Assembly: GCF_016765585.1 (NCBI RefSeq)
Contig: NZ_JAESWC010000001.1
Span: 310,001 to 374,000 of the forward strand
DNA from: Clostridium rhizosphaerae
GTDB taxonomy: Bacteria > Bacillota > Clostridia > Clostridiales > Clostridiaceae
Reading direction: 5' to 3'
Length of the DNA: 64,000 nt
The position numbers and the translations under genes are program-made. Below are positions 9,459-18,495 of this stretch, piece by piece. The notes beneath the pieces were generated by a model that saw nothing but the letters and a program-made list of their open reading frames with translations, had not been told where the DNA came from and ran no database searches. How positions within the stretch are numbered: the first letter of the stretch is position 1; every line of letters starts with the position of its first letter.

Positions 9459-10443
9459 ATACAGCCCCCCTTTTCTGCTGATAGATATATGATATTATCT
9501 CTTCTAAAGGCGGTTCAGAAATGGTTATATCATCAACCTTTCCATATTTAATCAGTTCCGTTAAAACCTCTTCTATATCCTGCTTTGAAGTATCAACCTG
9601 AACCTTTAAGGCACTGCCTTTTCTTTTAACAACATTTATATTAGGATCATCTACCTTAATCTCCTGATTATATTTAATACTTATTTCCTTTTTGTTTAGG
9701 TAATCATATTTAAGACTTTTTATGCTTTCATTCAAAACTACCTGACCATGATTAATAATTATTGCTCGCTTGCATAGCTGCTCAATATCCCCGGCATCAT
9801 GAGAGGTTAAAAATATCGTTGTCTTTTCTTCCTTATTAAGCCTTAATATAAGTTCTCTTATTTTCTGCTTAACAACTACATCGAGTCCTATAGTAGGCTC
9901 ATCTAAAAATATTATTTCAGGCTCGTGAAGTATTGAAGCTGCTATTTCACACCGTATTCTCTGCCCTAAGGAAAGCTTTCTTACAGGCACATCCATTAAC
10001 TCTCCTATTTCAAAGGTTTCCTTTAAAAATTCTATTCTGTTTTTAAGCTTTGCCTTATCCATTTCATATATATTACCAAGCAGATTGAAGCTGTCTAGAG
10101 GCGGCAGGTGAAACCAAAGCTGCGACTTTTGCCCAAAAACTGTTCCTATTCTAAAAGACAGCTGCTTTCTCTGGGTAGACGGGTTCAAACCTAAAACCTC
10201 AATGTTTCCTGAGGTTTGATGCAGAATCCCTGTAAGCATTTTAATAGTAGTAGACTTGCCTGCTCCATTAGGGCCAATAAAAGCCAATATCTCTCCCTTC
10301 TCAACTTCAAAGGAAATGTTATTCACCGCTTCAATCTCTCTATAACTTGGTGAAATTATAGATCTAATACTCCCCTTCAAACCTTCCTCTTTAGTCTTTA
10401 CTTTAAAATTTTTATAAAGATTTTGAACTTTTATGATGCTCAT
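9442..10443 (-). CDS. ABC exporter ATP-binding protein
   Basis: 333 residues from the chosen start. Walker A GPNGAGKST (57-65), signature LSLGQ (157-161), Walker B IIFLDEP (177-183) and the switch histidine in TSHDAGD are all intact. The N-terminal insert before Walker A (GLKGSIRSIISPSYREIEAV) and the C-terminal extension mark the COG4586 subgroup that works with two ABC-2 permeases. I start at the ATG at 10443 because it has GGGGGCGATG upstream; a longer in-frame reading would begin inside the terminator of the leader. The operon is preceded by a sigma-A promoter and a ykkC-like leader with an intrinsic terminator, so expression is probably ligand-controlled. Confidence 0.93.
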   Translation of the reverse strand: MSIIKVQNLYKNFKVKTKEEGLKGSIRSIISPSYREIEAVNNISFEVEKGEILAFIGPNGAGKSTTIKMLTGILHQTSGNIEVLGLNPSTQRKQLSFRIGTVFGQKSQLWFHLPPLDSFNLLGNIYEMDKAKLKNRIEFLKETFEIGELMDVPVRKLSLGQRIRCEIAASILHEPEIIFLDEPTIGLDVVVKQKIRELILRLNKEEKTTIFLTSHDAGDIEQLCKRAIIINHGQVVLNESIKSLKYDYLNKKEISIKYNQEIKVDDPNINVVKRKGSALKVQVDTSKQDIEEVLTELIKYGKVDDITISEPPLEEIISYIYQQKRGAVYEINS

Positions 10444-10468
10444 CACATCGCCCCCTTTAAATAAAGAT

Positions 10469-10523
10469 AAAAAAATAAAGCCTAAGAACAAATCTCTTTA
10501 TAGAGACTCGTCCTTTAGGCTTT
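10469..10523 (-). terminator. Riboswitch expression platform: intrinsic terminator
   Basis: On the minus strand AAAGCCTAA (10523-10515) pairs with TTAGGCTTT (10485-10477) and is followed by ATTTTTTT. A small internal hairpin TCTCT-ATAA-AGAGA lies in the loop. The 5' arm overlaps the GCCTAA segment of the aptamer, so aptamer folding and termination exclude each other. This is the geometry of an ON switch. Confidence 0.75.
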
Positions 10524-10600
10524 TTTCCTAAAAGTGTAGATTGAAATCCTGTACCGCTCGGACCTGACATCTATTGACCGGAACCCTAGATACACTCTCT
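10502..10600 (-). promoter_or_regulatory. ykkC-family (guanidine-I-like) riboswitch candidate
   Basis: The minus-strand leader contains CTAGGGTTCCGG (from about 10589), a short variable hairpin, then GGTCCGAGCGGTAC (10564-10551), and later AGGAAAAAAGCCTAAAGGA. These three blocks match the order and wording of the ykkC aptamer (CUAGGGUUCCG, GGUCCGAGAG, GGAUAAAAGCCC). A closing stem AGAGA/TCTCT brackets the region. ykkC RNAs sense guanidine, ppGpp, PRPP or nucleoside diphosphates depending on subtype; the third block is divergent here, so the ligand is left open. Confidence 0.65.
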
Positions 10601-10610
10601 TATTGTTAAT

Positions 10611-10639
10611 ATTATAATACGATTGTTAATTTGTGTAAA
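10611..10639 (-). promoter_or_regulatory. Sigma-A promoter of the ABC exporter operon
   Basis: On the minus strand TTTACA (10639-10634), a 17-bp spacer and TATAAT (10616-10611). Transcription would start near 10604, immediately before the ykkC-like element. Confidence 0.8.
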
Positions 10640-10643
10640 CAGT

Positions 10644-11900
10644 TTATTTCCAATTTTCGAGCAAATATTTCTCAGCTTCTACACACCACAATCCTTTGTT
10701 TCTCTTAACTATCTCAGCCAAAGCAGCAAAGTGTGGATTTTCCTTTCCCTTTTCTTCAAAGTCTTCAATAGCAGTCAAATCCATATCTATGTGAGTATAG
10801 ATAAGCTTCTTTCCTCCAGGTATCTTTGGAAGACTTAGAGTAGTTTCTGCAACACAATTAAGTCCTCCTATATGAGTTACCATAACTGCAGGGTTAATCT
10901 TTTTCTGCTCAGTCAGCTTTAAAGATTCTATTAAGTCATCCGTATTTCCGCCGGTAGTCCCCATAATGTGAGTTGCAGCATAGTGAACATTGTAGTAATT
11001 TATTTCTCCGGAGAACTTAGTATCTGTTGGGCCTGCAAAGAAATTAAGGCAACCATCTCTTCCAAGTATTCTATCTGCCTGCTCTACAACTGCTTTAACA
11101 GGTGCAAAGGCGAACACATCGTCATAGCCTGTACCACTTGTTATATTTAATAGATATTCTTCTGCATTCTCAATATTTTTAGTGTTTACAAAGATAAGCT
11201 CAATACCGCACTCCTTTGCTTCTTCCTTGCTAAAAATTTGCTCTGCTCTTTCAAGTCTTCTATCATCAACATCAGTAACTACTAAAAGGCTTGGTCTTCT
11301 ATCACAGTGAAGAGCGTAATCAATAGCTCCAAGTCCCATAGGACCGGCTCCGGCAAGTATGGCCATCTTTCCGCCTTCTTTAATTCCCATGTGATGTACG
11401 TATTTTCCCATCTCAGTATGATAATTTGCATGGAAGGCTCCTATAATACAGGACATCGGTTCTGCTAAAGAAGCTTCGTAGTAAGCATCTCCCTCATAAT
11501 TTAAAAGGCAGCCTATTTCCATAACTTCTTGAGGGATAACTATATAAGTTGCATCTCCTCCAAAGTACATGTATGAATATCCTGGTGAAGCCATGCTCCC
11601 CTTGTAGTTAAGAGCGGGCTGCTGAGCAAACTTAGTTCCAGGCTTGAATTGATTCTGCCACTTCTTTCCCACCTTAACTATGTTTCCTGCAAATTCATGT
11701 CCGATTATTATCGGATTTTCATGTACGTCCTTCGGCACCCTTTTATGATTTTCACCTAATATTGCACATTTATAACTAGACATACATATGCTGTCTGAAA
11801 CTACTTCAACTAATATTTCATCATCTTTTATTTCAGGAAGTTCAAATTCCTCTAATCTTAAATCATTTGATCCGTATAATCTTACTGCTCTAGTTTTCAT
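10644..11900 (-). CDS. Zinc-type sugar(-phosphate) dehydrogenase, SorE-like
   Basis: 418 residues, medium-chain zinc dehydrogenase. GHEFAGNIVKVG (catalytic-domain His-Glu), the active-site region SICMSSYKC and a Rossmann loop AGAGPMGLGAIDYA are visible. Its length and the late GTTGGNTDDLIESL segment fit the L-sorbose-1-phosphate reductase (SorE) branch, which interconverts a ketose-1-phosphate and a hexitol phosphate at C2. The structural zinc cysteine cluster of ordinary alcohol dehydrogenases is not apparent. I start at 11900 because AAAGGCGG precedes it by 8 bases; a longer start at 11924 overlaps the previous stop as ATGA. It is the last gene of the mannitol-type PTS operon, where mtlD would be expected. 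Confidence 0.82.
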   Translation of the reverse strand: MKTRAVRLYGSNDLRLEEFELPEIKDDEILVEVVSDSICMSSYKCAILGENHKRVPKDVHENPIIIGHEFAGNIVKVGKKWQNQFKPGTKFAQQPALNYKGSMASPGYSYMYFGGDATYIVIPQEVMEIGCLLNYEGDAYYEASLAEPMSCIIGAFHANYHTEMGKYVHHMGIKEGGKMAILAGAGPMGLGAIDYALHCDRRPSLLVVTDVDDRRLERAEQIFSKEEAKECGIELIFVNTKNIENAEEYLLNITSGTGYDDVFAFAPVKAVVEQADRILGRDGCLNFFAGPTDTKFSGEINYYNVHYAATHIMGTTGGNTDDLIESLKLTEQKKINPAVMVTHIGGLNCVAETTLSLPKIPGGKKLIYTHIDMDLTAIEDFEEKGKENPHFAALAEIVKRNKGLWCVEAEKYLLENWK

Positions 11901-11920
11901 ATCTATTACCGCCTTTCTAA

Positions 11921-12853
11921 TCATTTTATATATTCGAATTTTACATCCTTCATAAGTCTTGATATTTCATTAATATCAGCAGGCTGCGTACCCGAAGTCA
12001 TAACATTGGCTGCGCTTGTTGCTACTGAAAGTATAACTGTTTCTTCTAACTTATAGCCTTTCTCCATTGAATATGCCAATGCAGCTACCATCGAATCCCC
12101 TGCCCCTACTGTGCTTTTAACTTGTACATTTAATCCATGGGCAAGTATTGTCTCTTTCTTATTTATAAACAGTGCTCCGTCTCCACCTAAGGAAACAACT
12201 ACTTCATTAATTCCATAGTTAAAAAGGCATTTTGCCGCCTCAATCACAGCCTCGGTGCTTTCAAGCTTCTTATTAAAAAGCTTTTCCAGTTCATGAATGT
12301 TTGGCTTTATCATATAAGGCCCCGCCTCTATCCCTTCTTTTAAAAGCTCCCCATCAGCATCAAGTATTGTCTTTATTCCAAGCCCCTTTGCTTTATTTAT
12401 CCACTTTCCATAAATATTCTTTGGTATTCCTTGAGGAACGCTGCCTGAAAATATTACAATTAAACCTTGGGACAAATCCTCAAATATGCTTAACTCAACT
12501 TTTCGTAGGTCTTCCTCTGATACAAAAGTACCAGTTTCATTTATATCTGTGTTAGTACCATTAATTTTATCTATAACCTTAAGATTTGTTCTTGTCTCAC
12601 CATTTACAAAAACGAATTTATTATCAATTTCTATCGAATCTAAATAGCTTTTAATAAACTGGCCATTTCTACCTGCTAATACTCCCAGTGCTTTGCTTTC
12701 TCCGCCTAGGCTTTTGATTACCTTTGATACATTGATACCTTTTCCCCCTGCATCAACTCTTTGAGTGGACACTCTGTTTACATTTCCTACTTTAAAGTTA
12801 TCAATCTCCACAGTTTTATCTACCGCAGGATTTAGAGTTATTGTTCTTATCAA
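11921..12853 (-). CDS. fruK: PfkB-family kinase, 1-phosphofructokinase type
   Basis: 310 residues, TTG start with GGAGG 7 bases upstream. It has the FruK/LacC signature: TLNPAVDKTVEI at the N-terminus, the GGKGINVSKV substrate loop (about 37-46), and the C-terminal VGAGDSMVAALAYSMEKG (catalytic Asp in GAGD, about 250-253). Enzymes of this branch phosphorylate fructose-1-phosphate or tagatose-6-phosphate with ATP to give the 1,6-bisphosphate. Its position between mtlF-like EIIA and a SorE-like dehydrogenase suggests it acts on the ketose-1-phosphate made from the hexitol phosphate. The exact sugar is inferred; tagatose-6-phosphate kinase is the alternative. Confidence 0.8.
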   Translation of the reverse strand: MIRTITLNPAVDKTVEIDNFKVGNVNRVSTQRVDAGGKGINVSKVIKSLGGESKALGVLAGRNGQFIKSYLDSIEIDNKFVFVNGETRTNLKVIDKINGTNTDINETGTFVSEEDLRKVELSIFEDLSQGLIVIFSGSVPQGIPKNIYGKWINKAKGLGIKTILDADGELLKEGIEAGPYMIKPNIHELEKLFNKKLESTEAVIEAAKCLFNYGINEVVVSLGGDGALFINKKETILAHGLNVQVKSTVGAGDSMVAALAYSMEKGYKLEETVILSVATSAANVMTSGTQPADINEISRLMKDVKFEYIK

Positions 12854-12868
12854 TTTTATGCCTCCAAT

Positions 12869-13351
12869 CTAAAACTCCGTAAAAGTTTTGTAAATATAAT
12901 CAACATCCTCAGTGTCCCTTAAGATACTTACAGTATTTTCATCTTCTCCTATTATAGTTGCTATATTAGATAATATATTTAGGTGCTCGTCTCCAACACC
13001 TGCTATTCCAATGACAAGGTAGGCATTCTCCCCACCAAAATCTATCCCCTCAGGAAACTGCAGAACAACTAAACCTGACTTTTTTATAAATTCTTTTGCC
13101 CTGCCAACACCGTGAGGAATAGCAACTCCATTTCCCATATATGTGCTCAGATCATCTTCCCTTTGAATCATGGCATCAATATAATTTTCATCAACATATC
13201 CACTTTCAGCCAAAAGCCTTCCAGCCATTTTAATTGCCTCATACTTATCTACAGCTTTTAATCCTACCTTTATATTATTTTTCGATAAAACCTCATTTTC
13301 TTCTGACTTTTTATTTTTGTTTCTGAAACTAGAAAAAAAACCAAAGCTCAT
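12869..13351 (-). CDS. mtlF: PTS fructose/mannitol-family EIIA (MtlF-like)
   Basis: 160 residues. After a short basic N-terminus (residues 1-25) comes an EIIA-Fru/Mtl domain with the phosphorylation histidine in GNGVAIPHGVGRAKEF (about residue 90). The domain passes phosphate from HPr to the EIIB domain of the cognate permease. It is encoded as a separate protein, complementing the EIICB protein encoded upstream, which lacks an EIIA domain. The preceding gene (the PTS regulator) ends 37 bases upstream. Confidence 0.9.
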   Translation of the reverse strand: MSFGFFSSFRNKNKKSEENEVLSKNNIKVGLKAVDKYEAIKMAGRLLAESGYVDENYIDAMIQREDDLSTYMGNGVAIPHGVGRAKEFIKKSGLVVLQFPEGIDFGGENAYLVIGIAGVGDEHLNILSNIATIIGEDENTVSILRDTEDVDYIYKTFTEF

Positions 13352-13388
13352 ATCTAATCTCCTTTTTAAATCAAGCTATTTTTTTGAA

Positions 13389-15485
13389 CTACTTTTTCAT
13401 TCTATAAAATTCATCTAATATCTCGTTAAGCCTCATGTATAAATCATCCCTTGAATTAATCAGCAAAGCTTCTATAAACTCAGGTTCTTCAATAAACTTT
13501 GTACTTATAAAGCTTATGGCCTCTATATATTCTTTATTGCAATTATCTGGTGCAAGCATAATTATTGCGAGCCTTATATTTTCCTTTTCATCTTCTGCAT
13601 TTACCAAAGACAAACCCTGTTTTATTCTTACCGCTCCAAAATATAACTCTTCTACTCCTTTTGTCCTGCAATGAAGTAAAATTGAATTAAGCCCAGTAAG
13701 TATTGTACTTCCCTTTTCTTCTCTTTCTTTTAATGACAGCTTAATATTTGTCTTATTCTCCTCATCAACTGCAATACCACTTACTATTTCAATTATTTCT
13801 TCAACACTTCTAATTTCTTCTTTTTCAAAAATAAAAAAGTTATTTAAAAGCTGAAGTATTGCATCAGTATAAAGCTTTTGTTTTGAGAGCTTTTCCTTCA
13901 GACTCACGGACTTCACATTAGGTTCCGAGTAGTTTCTAGCTTTATCTTTTAAGGAATGTATGAATTCACTGATATTTTGCTTATCTTTTTCGAAGAGCAG
14001 CGGATTAACTACTACAACAGGCAGCTTAGAAAACTTTATATTTACCGTTGAAATGATAAAATCTATGGACTTGCCTATCAAATAGTCTTGATTAAGATGT
14101 AATGTAGACGCAACCTCCACAATCTCTATATTTTCATACTCCTTTTCTATCCTTGCAGCTAAAAGAACTGAAGTTCCAATTCCTGTAGTGCATACAATTA
14201 CAGTTCTATAACTTCTCTTGCCATACGATCCTCTTTTTTCAATCGCAGCTCCAAGATGCATTGCAATATAAGCAATTTCTGATTCCGGCATTTTCATTCC
14301 TATATATTTTTCTACTACCTTGGAACATTTGGAGGCTAATTTGAAGAGCTTAGGATAGAATTCCTTTATCTCATCTAAAAGTGGATTTCTAATATCCATA
14401 TTCATCTTCATTCGATTAATAACTGGTCCAAGATGATTTACTAAGCCTTCATAAAGTCTTTCATTCTGCTGAAGAAAAATCCCTGTTTCTGCTTCTGCGG
14501 TTTTAATAACTTCTTTTGCTATACTCTGGACATCTAAATCATTATTTGATGAAGCCTCAAGACCTCTTGAACCTCTAATATGCATAGTTACATATCCAAC
14601 TTCATCTTCTGGTATTTCTATATTAAAGGTTTGCGATATTTTCTTAGCCAGTTCTTCAGCTATTTTATATTCTTCATACTTTTTAAGCTTCGATAAATAT
14701 TTTTTGTCCATGCTTATTTTTTCATTTTTTATTATTCTTTGAATAGCTAAAGTTAGATGAACTAAAAGGCCTATAAAGGCATTGTCTGCAAATCTATAAC
14801 CTAAAACCTTCTCAAGTTCAAATATCAAAGCTTCAAGTTTTTTAACTGTACCTTTGTCTATTAAATTTAGCAGTCTATTTTTAGTATCTTTATCTAAGGC
14901 TTTATACTCCTTATCAAGCATTGTTATATTTTCTTTTATCAAATCTACAAGCTGACTTTCATCAATATTTTCATAAAATAAATTTATTATCGCTCTTCTA
15001 ATCGAATCTTCCTGTCCTTCTATATAAACACCTAAACCTGGTTTTCTAATCAATTTTAAATTATATTTTAAAAGCCATTCTTCGATTTTATCCAAATCAT
15101 TGCTTACAGTTCCTTCTGTTACCTTAAGGAGTTTTGTAAAGCTATATATTTTTACCGGCTCTCTGTTTTGTAAAAGTTCACTTATTATGATTATTTGCCT
15201 TTCCTTAGGCGTATAGCTTTTTAATTCTTTTTCTTCTTCCAGATTATCTAATACATCCCTTCTGGCTTCCATACTTCCGTTTAATCTTATTCCTAGTCCG
15301 GACTTTTTATCTAAGCAGCAATTATATGGCTCAAGCCATTTGTCTATGTTAGGTAATTCTCTTAATACAGTTCTTGCACTAATGCTCAGCCCCTCTGCAA
15401 TTTTTGAGATTGTTATATACTTATATTCGCTGCAGATTTTTTCTAATATTTCCTTCTGTCTTAAAGTGATTTTTATTTGACTCAT
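13389..15485 (-). CDS. mtlR: PRD/EIIB/EIIA-containing PTS operon activator (MtlR-like)
   Basis: 698 residues with the full MtlR layout: two N-terminal helix-turn-helix segments (SEYKYITISKIAEGLSISAR; KIYSFTKLLKVTEGTVSND), PRD1 (about 190-290), PRD2 (about 300-410, with YIAMHLGAAIE), a GatB-like EIIB domain (VIVCTTGIGTSVLLAARI, active Cys near 431) and a C-terminal EIIA domain (STILTGLNSILLHCRT). Such activators are switched by HPr- and EII-dependent phosphorylation so that the operon is on when the substrate flows and glucose is absent. It lies inside the operon it should control, between mtlA and mtlF. Confidence 0.93.
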   Translation of the reverse strand: MSQIKITLRQKEILEKICSEYKYITISKIAEGLSISARTVLRELPNIDKWLEPYNCCLDKKSGLGIRLNGSMEARRDVLDNLEEEKELKSYTPKERQIIIISELLQNREPVKIYSFTKLLKVTEGTVSNDLDKIEEWLLKYNLKLIRKPGLGVYIEGQEDSIRRAIINLFYENIDESQLVDLIKENITMLDKEYKALDKDTKNRLLNLIDKGTVKKLEALIFELEKVLGYRFADNAFIGLLVHLTLAIQRIIKNEKISMDKKYLSKLKKYEEYKIAEELAKKISQTFNIEIPEDEVGYVTMHIRGSRGLEASSNNDLDVQSIAKEVIKTAEAETGIFLQQNERLYEGLVNHLGPVINRMKMNMDIRNPLLDEIKEFYPKLFKLASKCSKVVEKYIGMKMPESEIAYIAMHLGAAIEKRGSYGKRSYRTVIVCTTGIGTSVLLAARIEKEYENIEIVEVASTLHLNQDYLIGKSIDFIISTVNIKFSKLPVVVVNPLLFEKDKQNISEFIHSLKDKARNYSEPNVKSVSLKEKLSKQKLYTDAILQLLNNFFIFEKEEIRSVEEIIEIVSGIAVDEENKTNIKLSLKEREEKGSTILTGLNSILLHCRTKGVEELYFGAVRIKQGLSLVNAEDEKENIRLAIIMLAPDNCNKEYIEAISFISTKFIEEPEFIEALLINSRDDLYMRLNEILDEFYRMKK

Positions 15486-15503
15486 TTTTATACCACCTTA
15501 TTA

Positions 15504-15640
15504 TTGAATGAGGAATGAGGTAATGAAGAATGGAGAATTGAAGGCAGAAAATTCCTTGGGGGATTTTCAATTAATTAATTCAAAGTTTCTCTTGCGAAAC
15601 CTCCTTTAACTCTCCATTCTTCATTCTTAATTCTTCATTA
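15504..15640. repeat. Inverted-repeat intergenic element (MITE-like)
   Basis: Two arms of about 38 bases, both built on AATGAAGAATGGAGA, face each other across about 60 bases that contain ATTCCTTGGGGGATTTT. It fills the space between mtlR and mtlA. A related shorter palindrome is at 61321-61361. No transposase gene is present. Confidence 0.7.
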
Positions 15641-15664
15641 CACAGTTTACTGTGTCCTCTACTT

Positions 15665-17059
15665 TTATGACAATCTCTTTACTAAAGCATCATATTCCGG
15701 GCTGTTCATGAAATTTTTTATTGATATATGCTCAGCATTCGGAGCTTTGCTTCTTGCTCTTTCAGCTAAACTTTCGTGAGTAATAACAATTTCCGAGTCA
15801 AAAGGTATTTCGTCTACCGCACAGTGAACAACTTCAATATTAAGACCAGCTTTTTTAAGCTTGTTTCTTAAAGTAGTAGCTCCCATTGCACTTGAACCCA
15901 TACCAGCATCGCAGGCAAATATTATTTTGCTTATATTTTTCTTAGCTGATACATTTTTAAGTTCTTTTACTTTATCTTGTGCTTCAGCAAGCTCTGTATC
16001 ATTCATCTTATCAGCACTTCTCTTAACAAAATACGAAGCTACCAAGAAGGATACTACCGTTGACACTATTACTCCTGCAAGCACTCCAATATATCCGCCT
16101 TTTGGAGTCATTGCAAGTAGTGCAAATATACTTCCTGGTGATGGAGTTGCAACTAAGCCTGCTCCAAAAATTGTAAAAGTTAATACTCCACTTGCTCCAC
16201 CAGCTATAACAGCAAGTATTAATACTGGGTTCATAAGAACATATGGGAAATATATCTCATGAATTCCACCTAAGAAATGAATTATGATAGCTCCTGGTGC
16301 TGACTGTTTTACCATTCCTTTTGAGAATACCCAATATGCAACCAATATACCAAGTCCTGGTCCTGGGTTTGTCTCTAATAGGAAGAATATTGATTTTCCT
16401 ACGTCTTTAGCTTGTTGTATTCCAATTGGGCCTAATATCCCATGATTAATAGCATTGTTTAAGAATAATATTTTACCTGGCTCTATAAATATGGATGCTA
16501 ACGGTAGCAAACCTGCATTTACTATTCCCTCAACACCTGCTTTAAGCACATTGTTTAATCCTTGAACTACTGGTCCAATTCCTGAATAAGCAAGTAATGT
16601 AAGTAAACCACCTATAATTCCTGCAGAAAAGTTATTAACGAGCATTTCAAAGCCTGCTGGGATTTTTCCATCTACAACCTGGTCAAATTTCTTTATAATA
16701 TAACCGGCTAGAGGCCCCATTATCATTGCTCCTAAGAACATTGGCACTTCTGCGCCAACAATTACGCCCATAGTTGCTATTGCTCCAAGAACTCCTCCTC
16801 TAGTACCGTGAACCATCTTACCGCCTGTATAACCTATCAAAAGAGGTAATAAATATTTTATCATCGGATCTACTAACTTTGATAAATATGCATTTGGTTT
16901 CCAGCCTGTAGAAATAAATAATGCCGTTATTAATCCCCAAGCTATGAAGGCGCCTATGTTAGGCATTACCATTCCACTTAGGAAACGTCCAAATCTTTGT
17001 ATACCTGCTTGTGCATTTCTGCCAGTTTTAACACTAGCATTTGTTTGAAGATTTGACAT
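15665..17059 (-). CDS. mtlA: PTS mannitol-specific EIICB
   Basis: 464 residues. The EIIC membrane domain (about 1-340) shows classic mannitol permease sequence ([53 protein letters not shown] with the GIHE motif). A linker and an EIIB domain (about 375-464) follow, with the phosphocysteine in [14 protein letters not shown]. The separate EIIA is encoded downstream. The protein imports and phosphorylates mannitol to mannitol-1-phosphate, but with the unusual downstream enzymes another hexitol is possible. GGGGGAAAGG precedes the ATG. A CcpA-type cre lies about 90 bases upstream. Confidence 0.92.
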   Translation of the reverse strand: MSNLQTNASVKTGRNAQAGIQRFGRFLSGMVMPNIGAFIAWGLITALFISTGWKPNAYLSKLVDPMIKYLLPLLIGYTGGKMVHGTRGGVLGAIATMGVIVGAEVPMFLGAMIMGPLAGYIIKKFDQVVDGKIPAGFEMLVNNFSAGIIGGLLTLLAYSGIGPVVQGLNNVLKAGVEGIVNAGLLPLASIFIEPGKILFLNNAINHGILGPIGIQQAKDVGKSIFFLLETNPGPGLGILVAYWVFSKGMVKQSAPGAIIIHFLGGIHEIYFPYVLMNPVLILAVIAGGASGVLTFTIFGAGLVATPSPGSIFALLAMTPKGGYIGVLAGVIVSTVVSFLVASYFVKRSADKMNDTELAEAQDKVKELKNVSAKKNISKIIFACDAGMGSSAMGATTLRNKLKKAGLNIEVVHCAVDEIPFDSEIVITHESLAERARSKAPNAEHISIKNFMNSPEYDALVKRLS

Positions 17060-17149
17060 TAGCCTTTCCCCCTAAATAATTATTTTCGTAATATTATAAT
17101 AGAGTTTCTGCAGAAATCCTTTTTCATTACGTTAATTAAATTATAGTTT

Positions 17150-17163
17150 ACTAAACGTTTTCA
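17150..17163 (-). promoter_or_regulatory. Catabolite-responsive element (cre) upstream of mtlA
   Basis: TGAAAACGTTTAGT on the minus strand matches the CcpA consensus TGWAANCGNTNWCA except at the end. Its position in the mtlA promoter region suits glucose repression. Confidence 0.6.
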
Positions 17164-17524
17164 TTCAATCTTAAGATATTATGGATAAGTCTGCAATACA
17201 TAGTGACAAAATTAAATAGTCACTTTTCATATTACAGAAAATTGTATCAATTTACTTATGCCGAACTCGCTTCTCTTCAAGTAAGATCTCCATTGAAACT
17301 TCCATCTTAAATTGATGTTTAATAACGAAAAATACTACTCTAAACCAACATAAGGTGATTTCTATATTCACAATTACGCCAGACTCTAAATAATGCAAAA
17401 TATCAAAAATAAATATATTTACAAATAAGTCTACAGTCTTAACAAAAGAGAATATACATTAATTAAGACATCATCATTATTTATTTTTTTGTTTATTATT
17501 CAACACTTTATAGGGGGAAATCGC
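17164..17524. other. Divergent intergenic region without recognisable gene
   Basis: AT-rich space between the divergent mtlA operon and the E2-like gene. It must hold the promoter of the latter, but I could not fix -35/-10 boxes with confidence, and I see no small gene or strong hairpin. Confidence 0.5.
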
Positions 17525-18412
17525 ATGTCAAAATATAAAAAGCGTTTTGGGGACAGATATGACGGAAGACTTTTAAGAAAAATTGATCCTTTCTTTAAGC
17601 TTATACCGTACATAATGAGAACACGATCTGATTCTCAGGTTTTCTTTGATGATAAAATATATATGGATAAAGTTGAAGAATTTCTCAAAGAAAAAAGAAG
17701 AGCAGGAACTCGTGATATAAAGTTTTTACATATTATTATAGCAGCTATGGTAAGAACTCTATCTCAAAAGCCCCATCTTAATAGATTTATAGCCGGTCAA
17801 AAAATTTATGCTCGAGATGAAATTCTTATTTCCATAGCAATAAAAAAGCAGTTAAGCGATGAAGGAGAAGAAACTACTTTAAAGCTTAACTTTGAACCGG
17901 CAGATACATTGAATCACATTGTCTTCAAGGTTAACTCAGCACTTGAGGAAAATAAAAAAGCAGATATGAAAAACGATGCAGATAAAACTGCTCGTATTTT
18001 TACAATGTGTCCAGGCTTTTTTATAAAATTTTTAATATGGATATTAACGAAACTTGATTATTTTGGTCTTATGCCAAAGGTAATTAATAAGGTAAGCCCC
18101 TTTCATACAAGCGTATTTATTACCGATTTGGGTTCCTTAGGCATACAGCCTGTTTACCATCATATATATGACTTTGGAACCACCTCTGTTTTTATGGCCT
18201 TTGGCTCAAAGCAAAAGGAAAAAGCTTTTGATATTGATAACAAAATTATTGAGAGGAAATTTGTTAACCTGAAGGTAGTGGCAGATGAGAGAATTGTTGA
18301 CGGATACTATTACGCAAGTGCCTTTAAGCTTTTTAAGAAACTTATTGAAAACCCTGAAAGGCTTGAAACATCACCTGATAGATTATTTAAAGATGCTGCA
18401 GTATATGAATAA
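17525..18412 (+). CDS. E2/chloramphenicol-acetyltransferase-fold protein lacking the catalytic histidine
   Basis: 295 residues from the ATG with GGGGGA upstream. The C-terminal segment (residues about 210-275) reads HHIYDFGTTSVFMAFGSKQK and VVADERIVDGYYYASAFKLF, which is the strand-turn pattern of the 2-oxoacid dehydrogenase E2 catalytic domain, where the motif is normally DHRxVDG. Here residue 255 is Glu instead of the catalytic His, while Asp-Gly is kept. There is no lipoyl domain. Stand-alone E2-like proteins of this size occur in clostridia without known function; acyltransferase activity is doubtful because of the His replacement. It precedes a DUF421 gene on the same strand. Confidence 0.75.
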   Translation: MSKYKKRFGDRYDGRLLRKIDPFFKLIPYIMRTRSDSQVFFDDKIYMDKVEEFLKEKRRAGTRDIKFLHIIIAAMVRTLSQKPHLNRFIAGQKIYARDEILISIAIKKQLSDEGEETTLKLNFEPADTLNHIVFKVNSALEENKKADMKNDADKTARIFTMCPGFFIKFLIWILTKLDYFGLMPKVINKVSPFHTSVFITDLGSLGIQPVYHHIYDFGTTSVFMAFGSKQKEKAFDIDNKIIERKFVNLKVVADERIVDGYYYASAFKLFKKLIENPERLETSPDRLFKDAAVYE

Positions 18413-18495
18413 GTCGCATAAATAAAAGGCAATTTGTACACATTAAATTTTGTGAAATTCTTTACTATGAAATTAACTTAAGGATGTGACTACCG

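Noticed and set aside
10444-10491. N-terminal extension of the ABC ATPase
   Set aside because: It would be translated from the terminator hairpin and its T-run; GGGGGCGATG places the start at 10443.
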